23,742 nt of DNA from a virus: IMG/VR virus record IMGVR_UViG_3300032238_001186, positions 1-23,742 of that record. One strand, 5' to 3'. The first letter of the stretch is position 1, and every line of letters starts with the position of its first letter. The position numbers and the translations under genes were made by a program. Under the pieces are notes generated by a model. That model did no database searches. It saw nothing but the letters and a program-made list of their open reading frames with translations, and was not told the DNA's origin. This document shows, in pieces, positions 15,028-22,784 of this stretch.

Positions 15028-16319
15028 AAGAACTTATCAATAACAGTCTCAATATACTGAAGCATATCTTCATTAATTGTTGGAGAACATCCCAAGAAAA
15101 ATACTTTATCTAAAACTTGATTTGCTTTGGAATATTTTGAGGCATCATCAAGGTGCCTATATCCTGGATGAAGAAGAATATTGCCAGCAAAATAATTACG
15201 AGTCTGAATCCTATTACTCTCAAGATAAGTAACTAATTTTTGTTTCTGTTCTTTTGTAGAGCACACAATAGGGACTCCAAACCAACTTGTCTCTGCTTGA
15301 GATCTTTCATTAATAATTCTCACGCCATCAATTTTCTCAAGTGCTTGTTGAATCTTCACTTTATTTGATCTACGAAGATTGTGAATTTCATCAAATTTTT
15401 GAAGTTGTACAGTTCCAATGCCACCCTGCAGATCAAGAGGTTTTAAATTATAACCCATATTAGAAAAGACATACTTATGATCTACAACACCATTATAATC
15501 TGGCAACCAGTTATCAAATCTTTTTCCACACGTACCACAAGATAAAAGATTCTGTGCTCCTACACAATAACAATCACGACCCCACCAAGCAAAACTGCGA
15601 GCAAGGTCAATAATTTCTTTCACATTAGAAGAAACCATTCCACCTTCAATAGTGCAGATATGGTGTGCAGGATAGAAAGAGCAAGATGCCGCAACAGCAT
15701 AATCTGTAAGATAATTATCATTCCACTTACTACCAAGACTATCGCAGTTATCAGCAATTACTGCAATACTATTTCTTCTACAAAGATCTACAAACTTACC
15801 AATATCATATGGATTACCAAGAACAGGTGAAGAAATTGCTGCTACTGTTCTTGAAGAAATTTTTTCTTCAATTTGATTAAGATCCCAATTCAAATCTTCC
15901 CAGTCAATATCTACAAAAACCGGGTTTAATCCATTCTGAACAATAGGAGCAACTGTAGTAGCAAAACCACAAGCACAAACAATAATTTCATCTCCATCTT
16001 TCCACCCAAAATGTTTCTTAAGTGCAGCAAACATTACAAGATTGGCAGAACTACCCGAATTCACCATTACAGAATGTTTAAAATTAAATTTATTGGAAAA
16101 CTCTCGCTCGAACTTATTTACGTTTTCTCCAGATGACAACCACTTACCATACAAAATAGAATTAATAATTTCTTTTATTTCGAGATCAGTCCAATAAGGT
16201 CCAGAATAATATACAGTGTCTTTATTGGGATCAAAATTTTTTTTGTTTGCCAAATACGGAAATATATTCTGCCCACTATCCGTTACAGTGGTGAGAAAAT
16301 TGTCTATCAACTCAGGCAT
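15024..16319 (-). CDS. PMP/[2Fe-2S] NDP-4-keto-6-deoxyhexose 3-dehydratase (RfbH/E1 type)
   Basis: 431 residues, DegT/DnrJ/EryC1 fold. The Lys that binds PLP in aminotransferases is replaced by His220 in SFYPAHHIC, the hallmark of the 3-dehydratases; Asp190 precedes an NCDSLG segment. Cysteines C192, C250, C252 and C261 are spaced C-x57-C-x1-C-x8-C, almost exactly the iron-sulfur ligand spacing of E1 (CDP-4-keto-6-deoxyglucose-3-dehydrase, x57-x1-x7). DHKYVFSNMGYNLKPLDLQ is the usual C-terminal region. It removes the 3-OH to make a 3,6-dideoxyhexose precursor. The normal CDP-glucose 4,6-dehydratase and E3 reductase partners are not in the window. It overlaps the upstream SDR gene by 13 bases. 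Confidence 0.9.
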   Translation of the reverse strand: MPELIDNFLTTVTDSGQNIFPYLANKKNFDPNKDTVYYSGPYWTDLEIKEIINSILYGKWLSSGENVNKFEREFSNKFNFKHSVMVNSGSSANLVMFAALKKHFGWKDGDEIIVCACGFATTVAPIVQNGLNPVFVDIDWEDLNWDLNQIEEKISSRTVAAISSPVLGNPYDIGKFVDLCRRNSIAVIADNCDSLGSKWNDNYLTDYAVAASCSFYPAHHICTIEGGMVSSNVKEIIDLARSFAWWGRDCYCVGAQNLLSCGTCGKRFDNWLPDYNGVVDHKYVFSNMGYNLKPLDLQGGIGTVQLQKFDEIHNLRRSNKVKIQQALEKIDGVRIINERSQAETSWFGVPIVCSTKEQKQKLVTYLESNRIQTRNYFAGNILLHPGYRHLDDASKYSKANQVLDKVFFLGCSPTINEDMLQYIETVIDKFL

Positions 16320-17137
16320 AATTCTTTAATTCCTTCTTCTAATGTAATCTTTTGTTTAAATCCCAAACTGTTCAACTTAGATGTATCCATCCAGAAATCT
16401 TTAACCTGGACTATACTATGAAACTCCGGAGTTTCAATAGAAGTGATTTGTGAATTTGACTGTAACATTTGTTTCGACATTCCTATTATATCACGTATAG
16501 TAGTTGGATGTCCACTACCAATGTTGTAGATAGTATTTAATTCACCTTTTTCCACAACCAAATCTATGGCATTAGAAATATCATCTATATGCATCAAATC
16601 TCTAATAGGAGTACCATCATCATATAAAGAAACTTCCATATCTTCTTTTAGAAGATTGATCATATGCTGAATAGCATTTTTCTTTTTTGATACTTTATTA
16701 TCACCAGAACCATAAACATTGCAAAGGCGAAGAATTCTATAATTAACTTTGTAGGTTTTACAAAAAGAAATTAGAAGATCTTCTGCTGCTTTTTTAGTGA
16801 TGGAATAGAATCCTGTTGGATAACATGTGTATTCTTCTTTTGCTGGTAATTGAGTTTCCCCATAAACAAACCAAGAACTAATAAAATTAAAAACAATACC
16901 AGTATCTCTACAAAAATCTAAAACTTCACAAAGAACTTTAAGATTGGTTTCAACATCTATAGTAATATCCGTATGAATATTATAGTTGTCAACTGTAGAA
17001 ATAAAGTATAAAATATTTTTACTTTTTGGACTTCTATCTTCTCTATTAATTTTAATAATTTTATCAGAATAAAGAGAGCAATATCGACTACCAATAAATC
17101 CAGTTGCCCCAAAAACAGATATTAAATTTTGATTCAT
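16307..17137 (-). CDS. Extended SDR, NDP-sugar epimerase/reductase
   Basis: 276 residues. ISVFGATGFIGSRY (6-19) is the nucleotide-binding GxxGxxG motif and FYSITKKAAED (110-120) holds the catalytic Tyr111 and Lys115. LRLCNVYGSGD and IRDLMHIDDISNAI are standard extended-SDR segments, and YNIGSGHPTTIRD the late one. Since it is coupled to the Fe-S 3-dehydratase, it may do the final 4-keto reduction or epimerisation of a 3,6-dideoxy sugar, like abequose or paratose synthase. The sequence does not look close to the Salmonella abequose synthase, so this is a role guess. 34 nt separate it from the cytidylyltransferase-like gene. Confidence 0.85.
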   Translation of the reverse strand: MNQNLISVFGATGFIGSRYCSLYSDKIIKINREDRSPKSKNILYFISTVDNYNIHTDITIDVETNLKVLCEVLDFCRDTGIVFNFISSWFVYGETQLPAKEEYTCYPTGFYSITKKAAEDLLISFCKTYKVNYRILRLCNVYGSGDNKVSKKKNAIQHMINLLKEDMEVSLYDDGTPIRDLMHIDDISNAIDLVVEKGELNTIYNIGSGHPTTIRDIIGMSKQMLQSNSQITSIETPEFHSIVQVKDFWMDTSKLNSLGFKQKITLEEGIKELCLS

Positions 17138-17171
17138 TAATTTACCATCTCATATAAAAAATTAAATCTAA

Positions 17172-17717
17172 TCATACAGGATGCCACGATAAAGGTTCTT
17201 CTACTTTAGAGTTAATTGAGTTATTTTCAATAGAATACTTATCTAAAAGTTCTAAAGAGTGTGGGGGTATCGGAGATTCTCCTTCTTTTAATTCTCTTTT
17301 TTGTTTTTCTAAAAAATAAATTCTATTCCTAAGTTCTGTTGAAGAATAATTATGCCTTCTTAGGTGATAGTGAAGTTCAATTCCATGATCCATACAATAC
17401 TGTTTTCCAGTAAAGTCTCTATTTTCATACTCTTCACTCAAGAATCTGATATTAATAGATTGAGTTTGAATCAAATTAAGAAGATCTTTTTCAGTTTCAT
17501 AAACTAAAATTTCATCGACATATTTACATGCCTGCAATTGAACATATCTTTCGTAAATAGATTGAGTGGGTTTATTTTTAATCCCAAATCTATCGATTGT
17601 AGGATCTAATTGCAATGCCACCTTTAAGTAGTCACACAGCTCCTTTTCCATTCTGAGCATTGTAACATGTCCAGCATGAAAAAGATCGAATGAACTACAA
17701 TTAAAACCGATTTTCAT
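17172..17717 (-). CDS. TagD/glycerol-3-phosphate cytidylyltransferase-like protein
   Basis: 181 residues from ATG 17717, which shares one base with the upstream TAA (TAATG). MKIGFNCSSFDLFHAGHVTM contains the HxGH nucleotide-binding motif (HAGH). YERYVQLQACKYVDE gives the conserved ER..L....YVD segment of TagD, and LRRHNYSSTELRNRI the late R....ST..(I/L) motif. TagD makes CDP-glycerol from glycerol-3-phosphate and CTP. The C-terminal ~45 residues (KEGESPIPPHSLELLDKYS and after) are an extension not in TagD. A CDP-linked alcohol or sugar is the probable product. The 5' end is repeated as a relic at 22573-22614. Confidence 0.82.
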   Translation of the reverse strand: MKIGFNCSSFDLFHAGHVTMLRMEKELCDYLKVALQLDPTIDRFGIKNKPTQSIYERYVQLQACKYVDEILVYETEKDLLNLIQTQSINIRFLSEEYENRDFTGKQYCMDHGIELHYHLRRHNYSSTELRNRIYFLEKQKRELKEGESPIPPHSLELLDKYSIENNSINSKVEEPLSWHPV

Positions 17718-18508
17718 TAAATTACCGTCCAAGTTTCAGGAATAAGATCTTTAGTATCTAGGTGTTCATTATTAGATCCAGAAAACCACCCAGAAGGTGC
17801 TACAACCTGTTTGCTGTTTGATAACCATGCACCCCACCAGGAGAATGAAGAGTTAGCAATAATGTGTCCAGAGCACAATGTCATCAGGCACAAATCTACG
17901 TAATTTGTATTTCCTTCAGCAATCAAAAACCTATCTCCAGAAAATAGTTCCTGTTGGTTGCACCATTCTGGATCATCAGAAAACACAATAACTTCATTAT
18001 CACCAAACTGTTTTAGTGCCTCTTCATAATAATTTATTCCCAACACAGTATGATTTGGGTCTGTAAGATAATCACCTCTACGAATATGAAGTGAAATAGG
18101 AGAAGTATCAAATTGAGACATCATCTCCTCACAAGGATCAAAAATTTCATCTTTAAATTGAAAATCTTTTCTTATTTCAGATTCAATGTGTTTAAAATAT
18201 TTTTCAGATTGAAAATAACCTTGAAGATTTACCCAATCTGGACAATTATTAAATAATTTTTCATCAAAACAAAATCCATTTTCTGATATAGTATCTCTAC
18301 TAAAATCTATAAATTGCACATTTAATTGATCAGTACTAGAAAATTTAAATGGATTGAACAGTAAATTATCAACCCATTCTTGTTTCCCTTTGGCAGGAGG
18401 TATGCAGTATTGATATCCATTATTTTTAGCAATTCCTTTTAAAGCAGAAAATTGAAACATTTGATTAGCCAAAAGTCCCAATTTTCCCAAAGCATTAAAT
18501 CCAATCAT
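17717..18508 (-). CDS. GT11 alpha-1,2-fucosyltransferase
   Basis: 263 residues. LGLLANQMFQFSALKGIA near the start is GT11 motif (G.LgNQMFqya). HIRRGDY (141-147) is the HxRRGDY GDP-fucose binding motif. EVIVFSDDPEWC and ANSSFSWWGAWLS are the other two conserved blocks. The enzyme inverts and transfers L-fucose from GDP-fucose onto galactose in alpha-1,2 linkage. Its donor would come from GMD and GDP-fucose synthase upstream. The start overlaps the ColD-like stop as ATGA (18505-18508). Slightly short compared with the 280-300 usual. No transmembrane helix; soluble like bacterial members. Confidence 0.93.
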   Translation of the reverse strand: MIGFNALGKLGLLANQMFQFSALKGIAKNNGYQYCIPPAKGKQEWVDNLLFNPFKFSSTDQLNVQFIDFSRDTISENGFCFDEKLFNNCPDWVNLQGYFQSEKYFKHIESEIRKDFQFKDEIFDPCEEMMSQFDTSPISLHIRRGDYLTDPNHTVLGINYYEEALKQFGDNEVIVFSDDPEWCNQQELFSGDRFLIAEGNTNYVDLCLMTLCSGHIIANSSFSWWGAWLSNSKQVVAPSGWFSGSNNEHLDTKDLIPETWTVI

Positions 18509-19671
18509 TTTAATCTCTCCAAAATAGATTTAAGTAAATTTAATTCTTTATCCCCAATAAATTGATTATTGCCAAGATAAATTCCATTATTGTGAATATA
18601 ATCAACATTCAAATTATTTTTTTGAGTTGTAATTTTATGTCCAGATAAAAATGGTTGTTTAAGTAAGTTTCCACTAATAATTGGTCTGTGTTCAATACCA
18701 ACATCATCAAAAATTGTTTTCATTCTATCTGCCAATTCTTTGGTTCTACAAATTAAAGGAAAACAAAAATTACTACAGGTTTGTGGAACTAATGGTATAT
18801 AAAAATCAAATGAATATTTAGAAATTAGATTAACAAATTTTTTATAATTTTGATTGCGTTTTTGGATATACAAATCCAATCTTTTAAGTTGAGATAAACC
18901 CAAAACCGCACCCAATTCATGATTTCTAAAATTATATCCATCAGTAATAAAAAGAAATTGATTGGAAACATCCGGATATTGTTTCACATATTCGGCATAT
19001 TTTGTAGATTCCCTTGCCAATCCATGACTTCTTTTCATTTTCATAAGATCATAAAGTTCATAATTATTTGTAGAAATCATTCCACCTTCTATTGTTGAAA
19101 TATGATGACCAAAATAAAAACTAAATGTTGCTCCCAAACTATCAGATCCTGTTTTGTATCCATTTGGCAACTTACATCCATGGGATTCACAAACATCGTC
19201 AAGAATCAAAGCATTTGGAAATAATTCTTTATATTTTTGAACATTGGCAGAAAAACCTATCAAATGTGTAACAAAAATTAATTTAATGTCTGGATGAATT
19301 TTGGAAATGTGTTCAAGATCTTGCTCACAAAAACTAAAGTTATCTAGATTAATATCACAAAAAATTGGAGTAAATCCAAGTTGAATTACTGGACCAACAT
19401 TTGTAACCCATGTGCAGGCAGGAACTAAAACCTTATCCCCATCCTTCAACCCATAAAGTTCTTTGACAGCAGAAAGAAGAAGATAGTTAGCAGTGCTTCC
19501 AGAAGAAACATATAAAGAATATTTTGAACCTAACCAGTCATTCCACTTACTTTCAAATTTACGGACTTTTTTCCCATTAGTAAAACGATCTGAAGTTAAT
19601 ACAAATTTAGCAAGATTAAATCTATCGCCAAAAGTAATATTATTCTTCATTAATGGCCATTTATATTGCAT
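18505..19671 (-). CDS. ColD-like GDP-4-keto-6-deoxymannose 3-dehydratase
   Basis: Start set at ATG 19671, 11 bases inside the upstream gene; earlier starts would overlap by nearly 100 bases. This gives 388 residues, about the size of E. coli ColD. SFYFGHHISTIEGGM carries His (residue 190) where aminotransferases have Lys, as in ColD, and LILDDVCESHG has the cofactor-binding Asp. SSGSTANYLLL binds the PMP phosphate. No iron-sulfur cysteine set is present, unlike the second 3-dehydratase in this cluster. It would remove the 3-OH of GDP-4-keto-6-deoxymannose on the way to GDP-L-colitose. ATGA couples it to the fucosyltransferase. Confidence 0.88.
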   Translation of the reverse strand: MQYKWPLMKNNITFGDRFNLAKFVLTSDRFTNGKKVRKFESKWNDWLGSKYSLYVSSGSTANYLLLSAVKELYGLKDGDKVLVPACTWVTNVGPVIQLGFTPIFCDINLDNFSFCEQDLEHISKIHPDIKLIFVTHLIGFSANVQKYKELFPNALILDDVCESHGCKLPNGYKTGSDSLGATFSFYFGHHISTIEGGMISTNNYELYDLMKMKRSHGLARESTKYAEYVKQYPDVSNQFLFITDGYNFRNHELGAVLGLSQLKRLDLYIQKRNQNYKKFVNLISKYSFDFYIPLVPQTCSNFCFPLICRTKELADRMKTIFDDVGIEHRPIISGNLLKQPFLSGHKITTQKNNLNVDYIHNNGIYLGNNQFIGDKELNLLKSILERLK

Positions 19672-20590
19672 TTGTAACGTACCACTGATAAGTTTTTTGA
19701 ATTCCAGTCCAAAGACAGATATTAGGTTCCCAACCAAGAGATTTAATTTTATCAACATTTAAAACTTTTCTTGGAGTTCCATTTGGTTTAAGTTTATTCC
19801 AAACAATTTCTCCAGAATAACGAACAATATGAGCAATTGTTTCTGCTAGTTGTTTAATTGTTACGTCATTACCAGTTCCAACATTAATATGTTCTTCTCC
19901 ATCATAGTTTTTCATAGTAATATAACATGCTTCAGCCAAATCGTCAACATATAAAAATTCCCTCATCGAAGAACCATCACCCCAACATTCAACATAAGGC
20001 AGTTGCATCTCCTTTGCCTGATAAAACTTAGCAATCATTGCAGGAAGGACATGTGAGGTTTCTAAATCAAAATTGTCGTTAGGACCATAAAGATTAGTGG
20101 GCATCAAAGAAATTGCATTAAAATTATATTGTTGCCGATATGCCTGACACATTTTAACACCTACTATTTTTGCAAGTGCATATCCATCATTTGTTGGTTC
20201 CAAAGGACCAGTCATTAACTGATCTTCTGTGATTGGTTGAGTTGCTAATTTGGGATAGATGCAGGAAGAACCAAGGAACAAAAGTTTAGTTACATTATTA
20301 ACCATAGAATAATGAATAATGTTGTTTTGTATCATTAGATTCTGATACAGAAAATCTGCCTTATATGTCTTGTTTGCCATAATGCCACCAACTTTAGCAG
20401 CAGCAACAAAGACATACTCAGGTTTATTTTTTTCTAAAAATTCTTTTGTTTCTTCCTGATCCGTAAAGTCAACTGTATTACGAGTTGCCTCAATAATATT
20501 TTTATATTCCTTTGCTTTTAAATTCCTTACGATTGCAGATCCAACCATTCCACTGGCACCTGCAACCAAAATCTTACTATCACTGTCCAT
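19661..20590 (-). CDS. fcl: GDP-L-fucose synthase (or ColC-type epimerase/reductase)
   Basis: 309 residues from ATG 20590, overlapping GMD by 11 bases; an alternative ATG at 20608 overlaps more. [18 protein letters not shown] is the NADP-binding motif. [20 protein letters not shown] (Ser-Ser-Cys at 108-110), GYALAK (Tyr137 and Lys141) and [13 protein letters not shown] are signatures of Fcl/WcaG. It performs 3,5-epimerisation and 4-reduction of GDP-4-keto-6-deoxymannose to GDP-L-fucose. Colitose synthase ColC is a homologue doing the same chemistry on the 3-deoxy intermediate, and the ColD-like neighbour makes either role, or both, possible. Confidence 0.92.
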   Translation of the reverse strand: MDSDSKILVAGASGMVGSAIVRNLKAKEYKNIIEATRNTVDFTDQEETKEFLEKNKPEYVFVAAAKVGGIMANKTYKADFLYQNLMIQNNIIHYSMVNNVTKLLFLGSSCIYPKLATQPITEDQLMTGPLEPTNDGYALAKIVGVKMCQAYRQQYNFNAISLMPTNLYGPNDNFDLETSHVLPAMIAKFYQAKEMQLPYVECWGDGSSMREFLYVDDLAEACYITMKNYDGEEHINVGTGNDVTIKQLAETIAHIVRYSGEIVWNKLKPNGTPRKVLNVDKIKSLGWEPNICLWTGIQKTYQWYVTNAI

Positions 20591-21581
20591 AAACACACAT
20601 GTCCTCAACTAATTTTTTAAAAGAAGTCTTGGGTTCCCAACCCAATTTTTCCTTTGCCTTAGAGGCATCACCTAACAAAGTCTCAACTTCAGCAGGTCTA
20701 AAATATTTAGGATCAACTCTAATCACCGCTCTATTGGTATTAGCATCAATTCCAACTTCATCTAAACCTTCACCCATCCATACAATCTTCATACCAAAGT
20801 AAGGTGCTGCTTCTTTAACAAAATCACGAACTGAATATTGTTCTCCAGTAGCAACTACATAATCATCAGGTTCATCTTGTTGAAGCATTAACCACATTGC
20901 TTCTACGAAGTCTTTGGCGTGTCCCCAATCACGTTTAGCATTAAGATTACCAAGATACAAACAATCTTGAAGTCCTACAGAAATCTTAGAAAGTGCCTGA
21001 GTAATCTTACGAGTCACAAAGGTCTCACCACGACGAGGAGATTCGTGATTGAAGAGAATGCCTGTGCAAGCATACATTCCATATGCCTCACGATAGTTCT
21101 TTGTAATCCAGTATCCATAGAGTTTCGCCACACCGTAAGGAGATCGGGGATAGAATGGTGTTGTCTCCTTCTGTGGAATCTCCTGAACTAATCCGTAGAG
21201 TTCGCTAGTAGATGCCTGATAGATCCGCACACGGTCTTCCATACCCAAGAGACGGACTGCCTCAAGGATGCGGAGAGTGCCCATACCATCCACATCAGCA
21301 GTGTATTCAGGCATCTCAAAAGATACCTTAACATGACTTTGAGCACCAAGATTATAAATTTCATCTGGTTGAACTAATTGAATAACTCTGACTAAGTTAG
21401 TAGAATCAGTAAGATCACCATAGTGAAGACTAAGACGATCATAAATCCCATCAATTCTGTGAGTATTGATAAGGGAGGATCGTCTGACGATTCCATGTAC
21501 TTCATATCCTTTTTCCAAAAGCAATTCTGCAAGATAAGAACCATCTTGCCCAGTAATACCAGTAATTAATGCAACTCTCAT
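20580..21581 (-). CDS. gmd: GDP-mannose 4,6-dehydratase
   Basis: 333 residues, normal for GMD (about 325-375). [20 protein letters not shown] is the nucleotide-binding motif. [43 protein letters not shown] (Tyr and Lys of YxxxK), [16 protein letters not shown] and [17 protein letters not shown] are near-invariant in the family. It converts GDP-mannose to GDP-4-keto-6-deoxy-D-mannose, the branch point for fucose and colitose. G+C is distinctly higher than in most neighbours (33 of 60 bases at 21241-21300). The gene has its own sigma70-like promoter just upstream. Confidence 0.97.
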   Translation of the reverse strand: MRVALITGITGQDGSYLAELLLEKGYEVHGIVRRSSLINTHRIDGIYDRLSLHYGDLTDSTNLVRVIQLVQPDEIYNLGAQSHVKVSFEMPEYTADVDGMGTLRILEAVRLLGMEDRVRIYQASTSELYGLVQEIPQKETTPFYPRSPYGVAKLYGYWITKNYREAYGMYACTGILFNHESPRRGETFVTRKITQALSKISVGLQDCLYLGNLNAKRDWGHAKDFVEAMWLMLQQDEPDDYVVATGEQYSVRDFVKEAAPYFGMKIVWMGEGLDEVGIDANTNRAVIRVDPKYFRPAEVETLLGDASKAKEKLGWEPKTSFKKLVEDMCVYGQ

Positions 21582-21601
21582 ATCATAAAGTTCTTTGTAC
21601 C

Positions 21602-21630
21602 ATTATACCAAAAAAAGAGAGTTTATGCAA
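21602..21630 (-). promoter_or_regulatory. Sigma70-like promoter before gmd
   Basis: On the minus strand TTGCAT (21630-21625), 17 nt, then TATAAT (21607-21602). A T-rich spacer of the form ACTCTC(T)nGG precedes the -10. The -10 is perfect consensus and the -35 matches 4 of 6. Almost the whole 29-nt element recurs at 22637-22665. The gmd ATG lies 21 nt downstream of the -10, so the leader is very short. Typical of host-polymerase (early) phage transcription. Confidence 0.75.
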
Positions 21631-21643
21631 CAGATCAAATAAA

Positions 21644-22570
21644 TTATTCTTTATTACTTTCATACCATTCAATTGTTTTGTCAAGTCCTTGTTCTATAGA
21701 AAATCTTGGAGACCACTTCAATTCATGACGAATCTTAGTAATATCAGTTGAATAGCGACGGTCATGCCCAGGTCTATCCTGAACATATTCTACCATATTT
21801 TCCTTCATATTCATACGGTCAAGAATCATTCTAACCAAATCAATATTTTTGATTTCACACTCCCCACCAATATTGTACTTTCTACCTATTCTACCACGAC
21901 TCCAGACCTCTACAAGTGCATCACAATGGTCCTGGACATATAACCAATCACGAACTTGCTTTCCATCTCCATAGACAGGAACCTTCTTGCCTTGCATTAA
22001 ATTTGTAACTGTCTTTGCAATCATTTTTTCAACATCCTGTCTAGGACCATAGTTATTAGAGCAGTTTGTAATGATTGTAGGCAAACCATAGGTGGTATGA
22101 TATGCCATCACAAAATGGTCACTTGCTGCTTTAGATGCGGAATATGGATTTCTTGGAGCATAATTTGAGAGTTCAGTAAAATACCCCTCATCTATAGAAC
22201 CATAAACTTCATCGGTTGAAATATGCATAAACCTTTCAACTTCATACTCCACAGATAGATTGAGAAGATTTACCGTTCCATTAATATTTGTATGAAGAAA
22301 TTGAGAGCAATCCTTAATTGAATTATCTACATGACTTTCAGCAGCAAGATGAAAAATTGTTTTCGGTTTATGCTTTTTAAAAATATATTCACAGTTATGC
22401 TCATCGGCAATATCTGTGGCATAAAACTTTATTCCATCAGGAACATTATTTCTGTCTGCGGCATAAGTCAGTTTATCAATACATATAATTTCTTCATCTA
22501 CAGTATTAATCAAATGATGAAGAAGATTGCTGCCAATAAATCCGGCTCCGCCAGTAACTAAAATAGTCAT
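21644..22570 (-). CDS. rmlB: dTDP-glucose 4,6-dehydratase-like protein
   Basis: 308 residues. ILVTGGAGFIGSNLLHHLI is the NAD-binding site. IDKLTYAADRNN, HLAAESHVDNSI, HISTDEVYGSI (Thr-Asp-Glu catalytic triad region), NPYSASKAASDHFV (YxxxK), TNCSNNYGPRQ, PVYGDGKQVRDWLYV and DRPGHDRRYSTD are all RmlB signatures. It would convert dTDP-glucose to dTDP-4-keto-6-deoxyglucose. It is shorter than typical RmlB (about 340-360). RmlC, RmlD and a clear RmlA are absent from the window, so the product may be finished by host enzymes or used by other enzymes here. It is the first full gene after the promoter at 22637. Confidence 0.92.
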   Translation of the reverse strand: MTILVTGGAGFIGSNLLHHLINTVDEEIICIDKLTYAADRNNVPDGIKFYATDIADEHNCEYIFKKHKPKTIFHLAAESHVDNSIKDCSQFLHTNINGTVNLLNLSVEYEVERFMHISTDEVYGSIDEGYFTELSNYAPRNPYSASKAASDHFVMAYHTTYGLPTIITNCSNNYGPRQDVEKMIAKTVTNLMQGKKVPVYGDGKQVRDWLYVQDHCDALVEVWSRGRIGRKYNIGGECEIKNIDLVRMILDRMNMKENMVEYVQDRPGHDRRYSTDITKIRHELKWSPRFSIEQGLDKTIEWYESNKE

Positions 22571-22572
22571 AG

Positions 22573-22614
22573 TTAATTATTTTCAAATGAACTGCAGTTA
22601 AAACCAATTTTCAT
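22573..22614 (-). pseudogene. 5'-end relic of a TagD-like cytidylyltransferase gene (mini-ORF MKIGFNCSSFENN)
   Basis: ATG at 22614 opens a 13-codon frame ending in TAA, 2 nt before the rmlB ATG. Its first ten residues, MKIGFNCSSF, are identical to the start of the cytidylyltransferase-like protein at 17717. Across these ten codons four bases differ (codons 3, 6, 7 and 10), all silent third positions. So it is not a recent copy of that gene but the trace of a diverged homologue cut off after codon 10. It could also be translated as a short leader for rmlB. Family match is read directly; the origin is inference. Confidence 0.75.
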
Positions 22615-22636
22615 ATAAAAAAAAAACTTTTAATTA

Positions 22637-22665
22637 ATTATACCAAAAAAGGAGAGTTTATGCAA
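22637..22665 (-). promoter_or_regulatory. Sigma70-like promoter before rmlB
   Basis: Minus strand TTGCAT (22665-22660), 17-nt spacer, TATAAT (22642-22637). The same element recurs before gmd with two single-base differences at most in the shared core. Here the -35 and spacer are also the loop, right arm and T-tract of a terminator hairpin, so one short sequence both ends upstream transcription and starts the sugar operon. Confidence 0.75.
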
Positions 22666-22671
22666 CTCTCC
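22645..22671 (-). terminator. Intrinsic terminator after the endonuclease region
   Basis: Minus strand reads GGAGAGTT, loop GCATA, AACTCTCC, then six T. The eight-pair stem is perfect and is followed at once by the T-run, as in rho-independent terminators. It would stop transcripts coming from the endonuclease and the small gene at 23497-23742. It overlaps the promoter at 22637-22665. Confidence 0.8.
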
Positions 22672-22784
22672 TCTAGGTCTTTCAGGCTCGCCACCAATTC
22701 TTTAACTGGAAATTGGAAACCAGGCGGGAGAGAGTCCCATCCGCACCAACTGCCCTTGAGAGAGGCAGTAAACTCATAACAGGG
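22672..22784 (-). other. GC-rich hairpin block downstream of the endonuclease (candidate structured RNA)
   Basis: About 53 percent G+C over 22681-22770 against roughly a third nearby. Three inverted repeats are visible: ACTGCC/GGCAGT (22749-22754 with 22764-22769), GGGA/TCCC (22726-22729 with 22735-22738) and CCAATT/AATTGG (22694-22699 with 22711-22716). The terminator follows directly. No known tRNA or riboswitch was recognised. A 31-codon frame (22777-22682) crosses it but looks like chance. Could be part of an intron, a 3' UTR element or a small RNA. Confidence 0.4.

Noticed and set aside
22682-22777. 31-codon frame on the minus strand (MSLLPLSRAVG...) in the GC-rich block
   Set aside because: No ribosome site, and it spans three hairpins with biased composition; more likely structural RNA or spacer than protein.
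22672-22784. Possible tRNA (plus-strand GCACCA and CCACCA ends)
   Set aside because: No cloverleaf, no GTTCRA loop and no acceptor pairing on either strand.
22672-22784. wcaG-type cyanophage riboswitch candidate
   Set aside because: It lies upstream of the terminator and promoter, so it would not be in the 5' UTR of the sugar genes, and I cannot match a consensus by eye.
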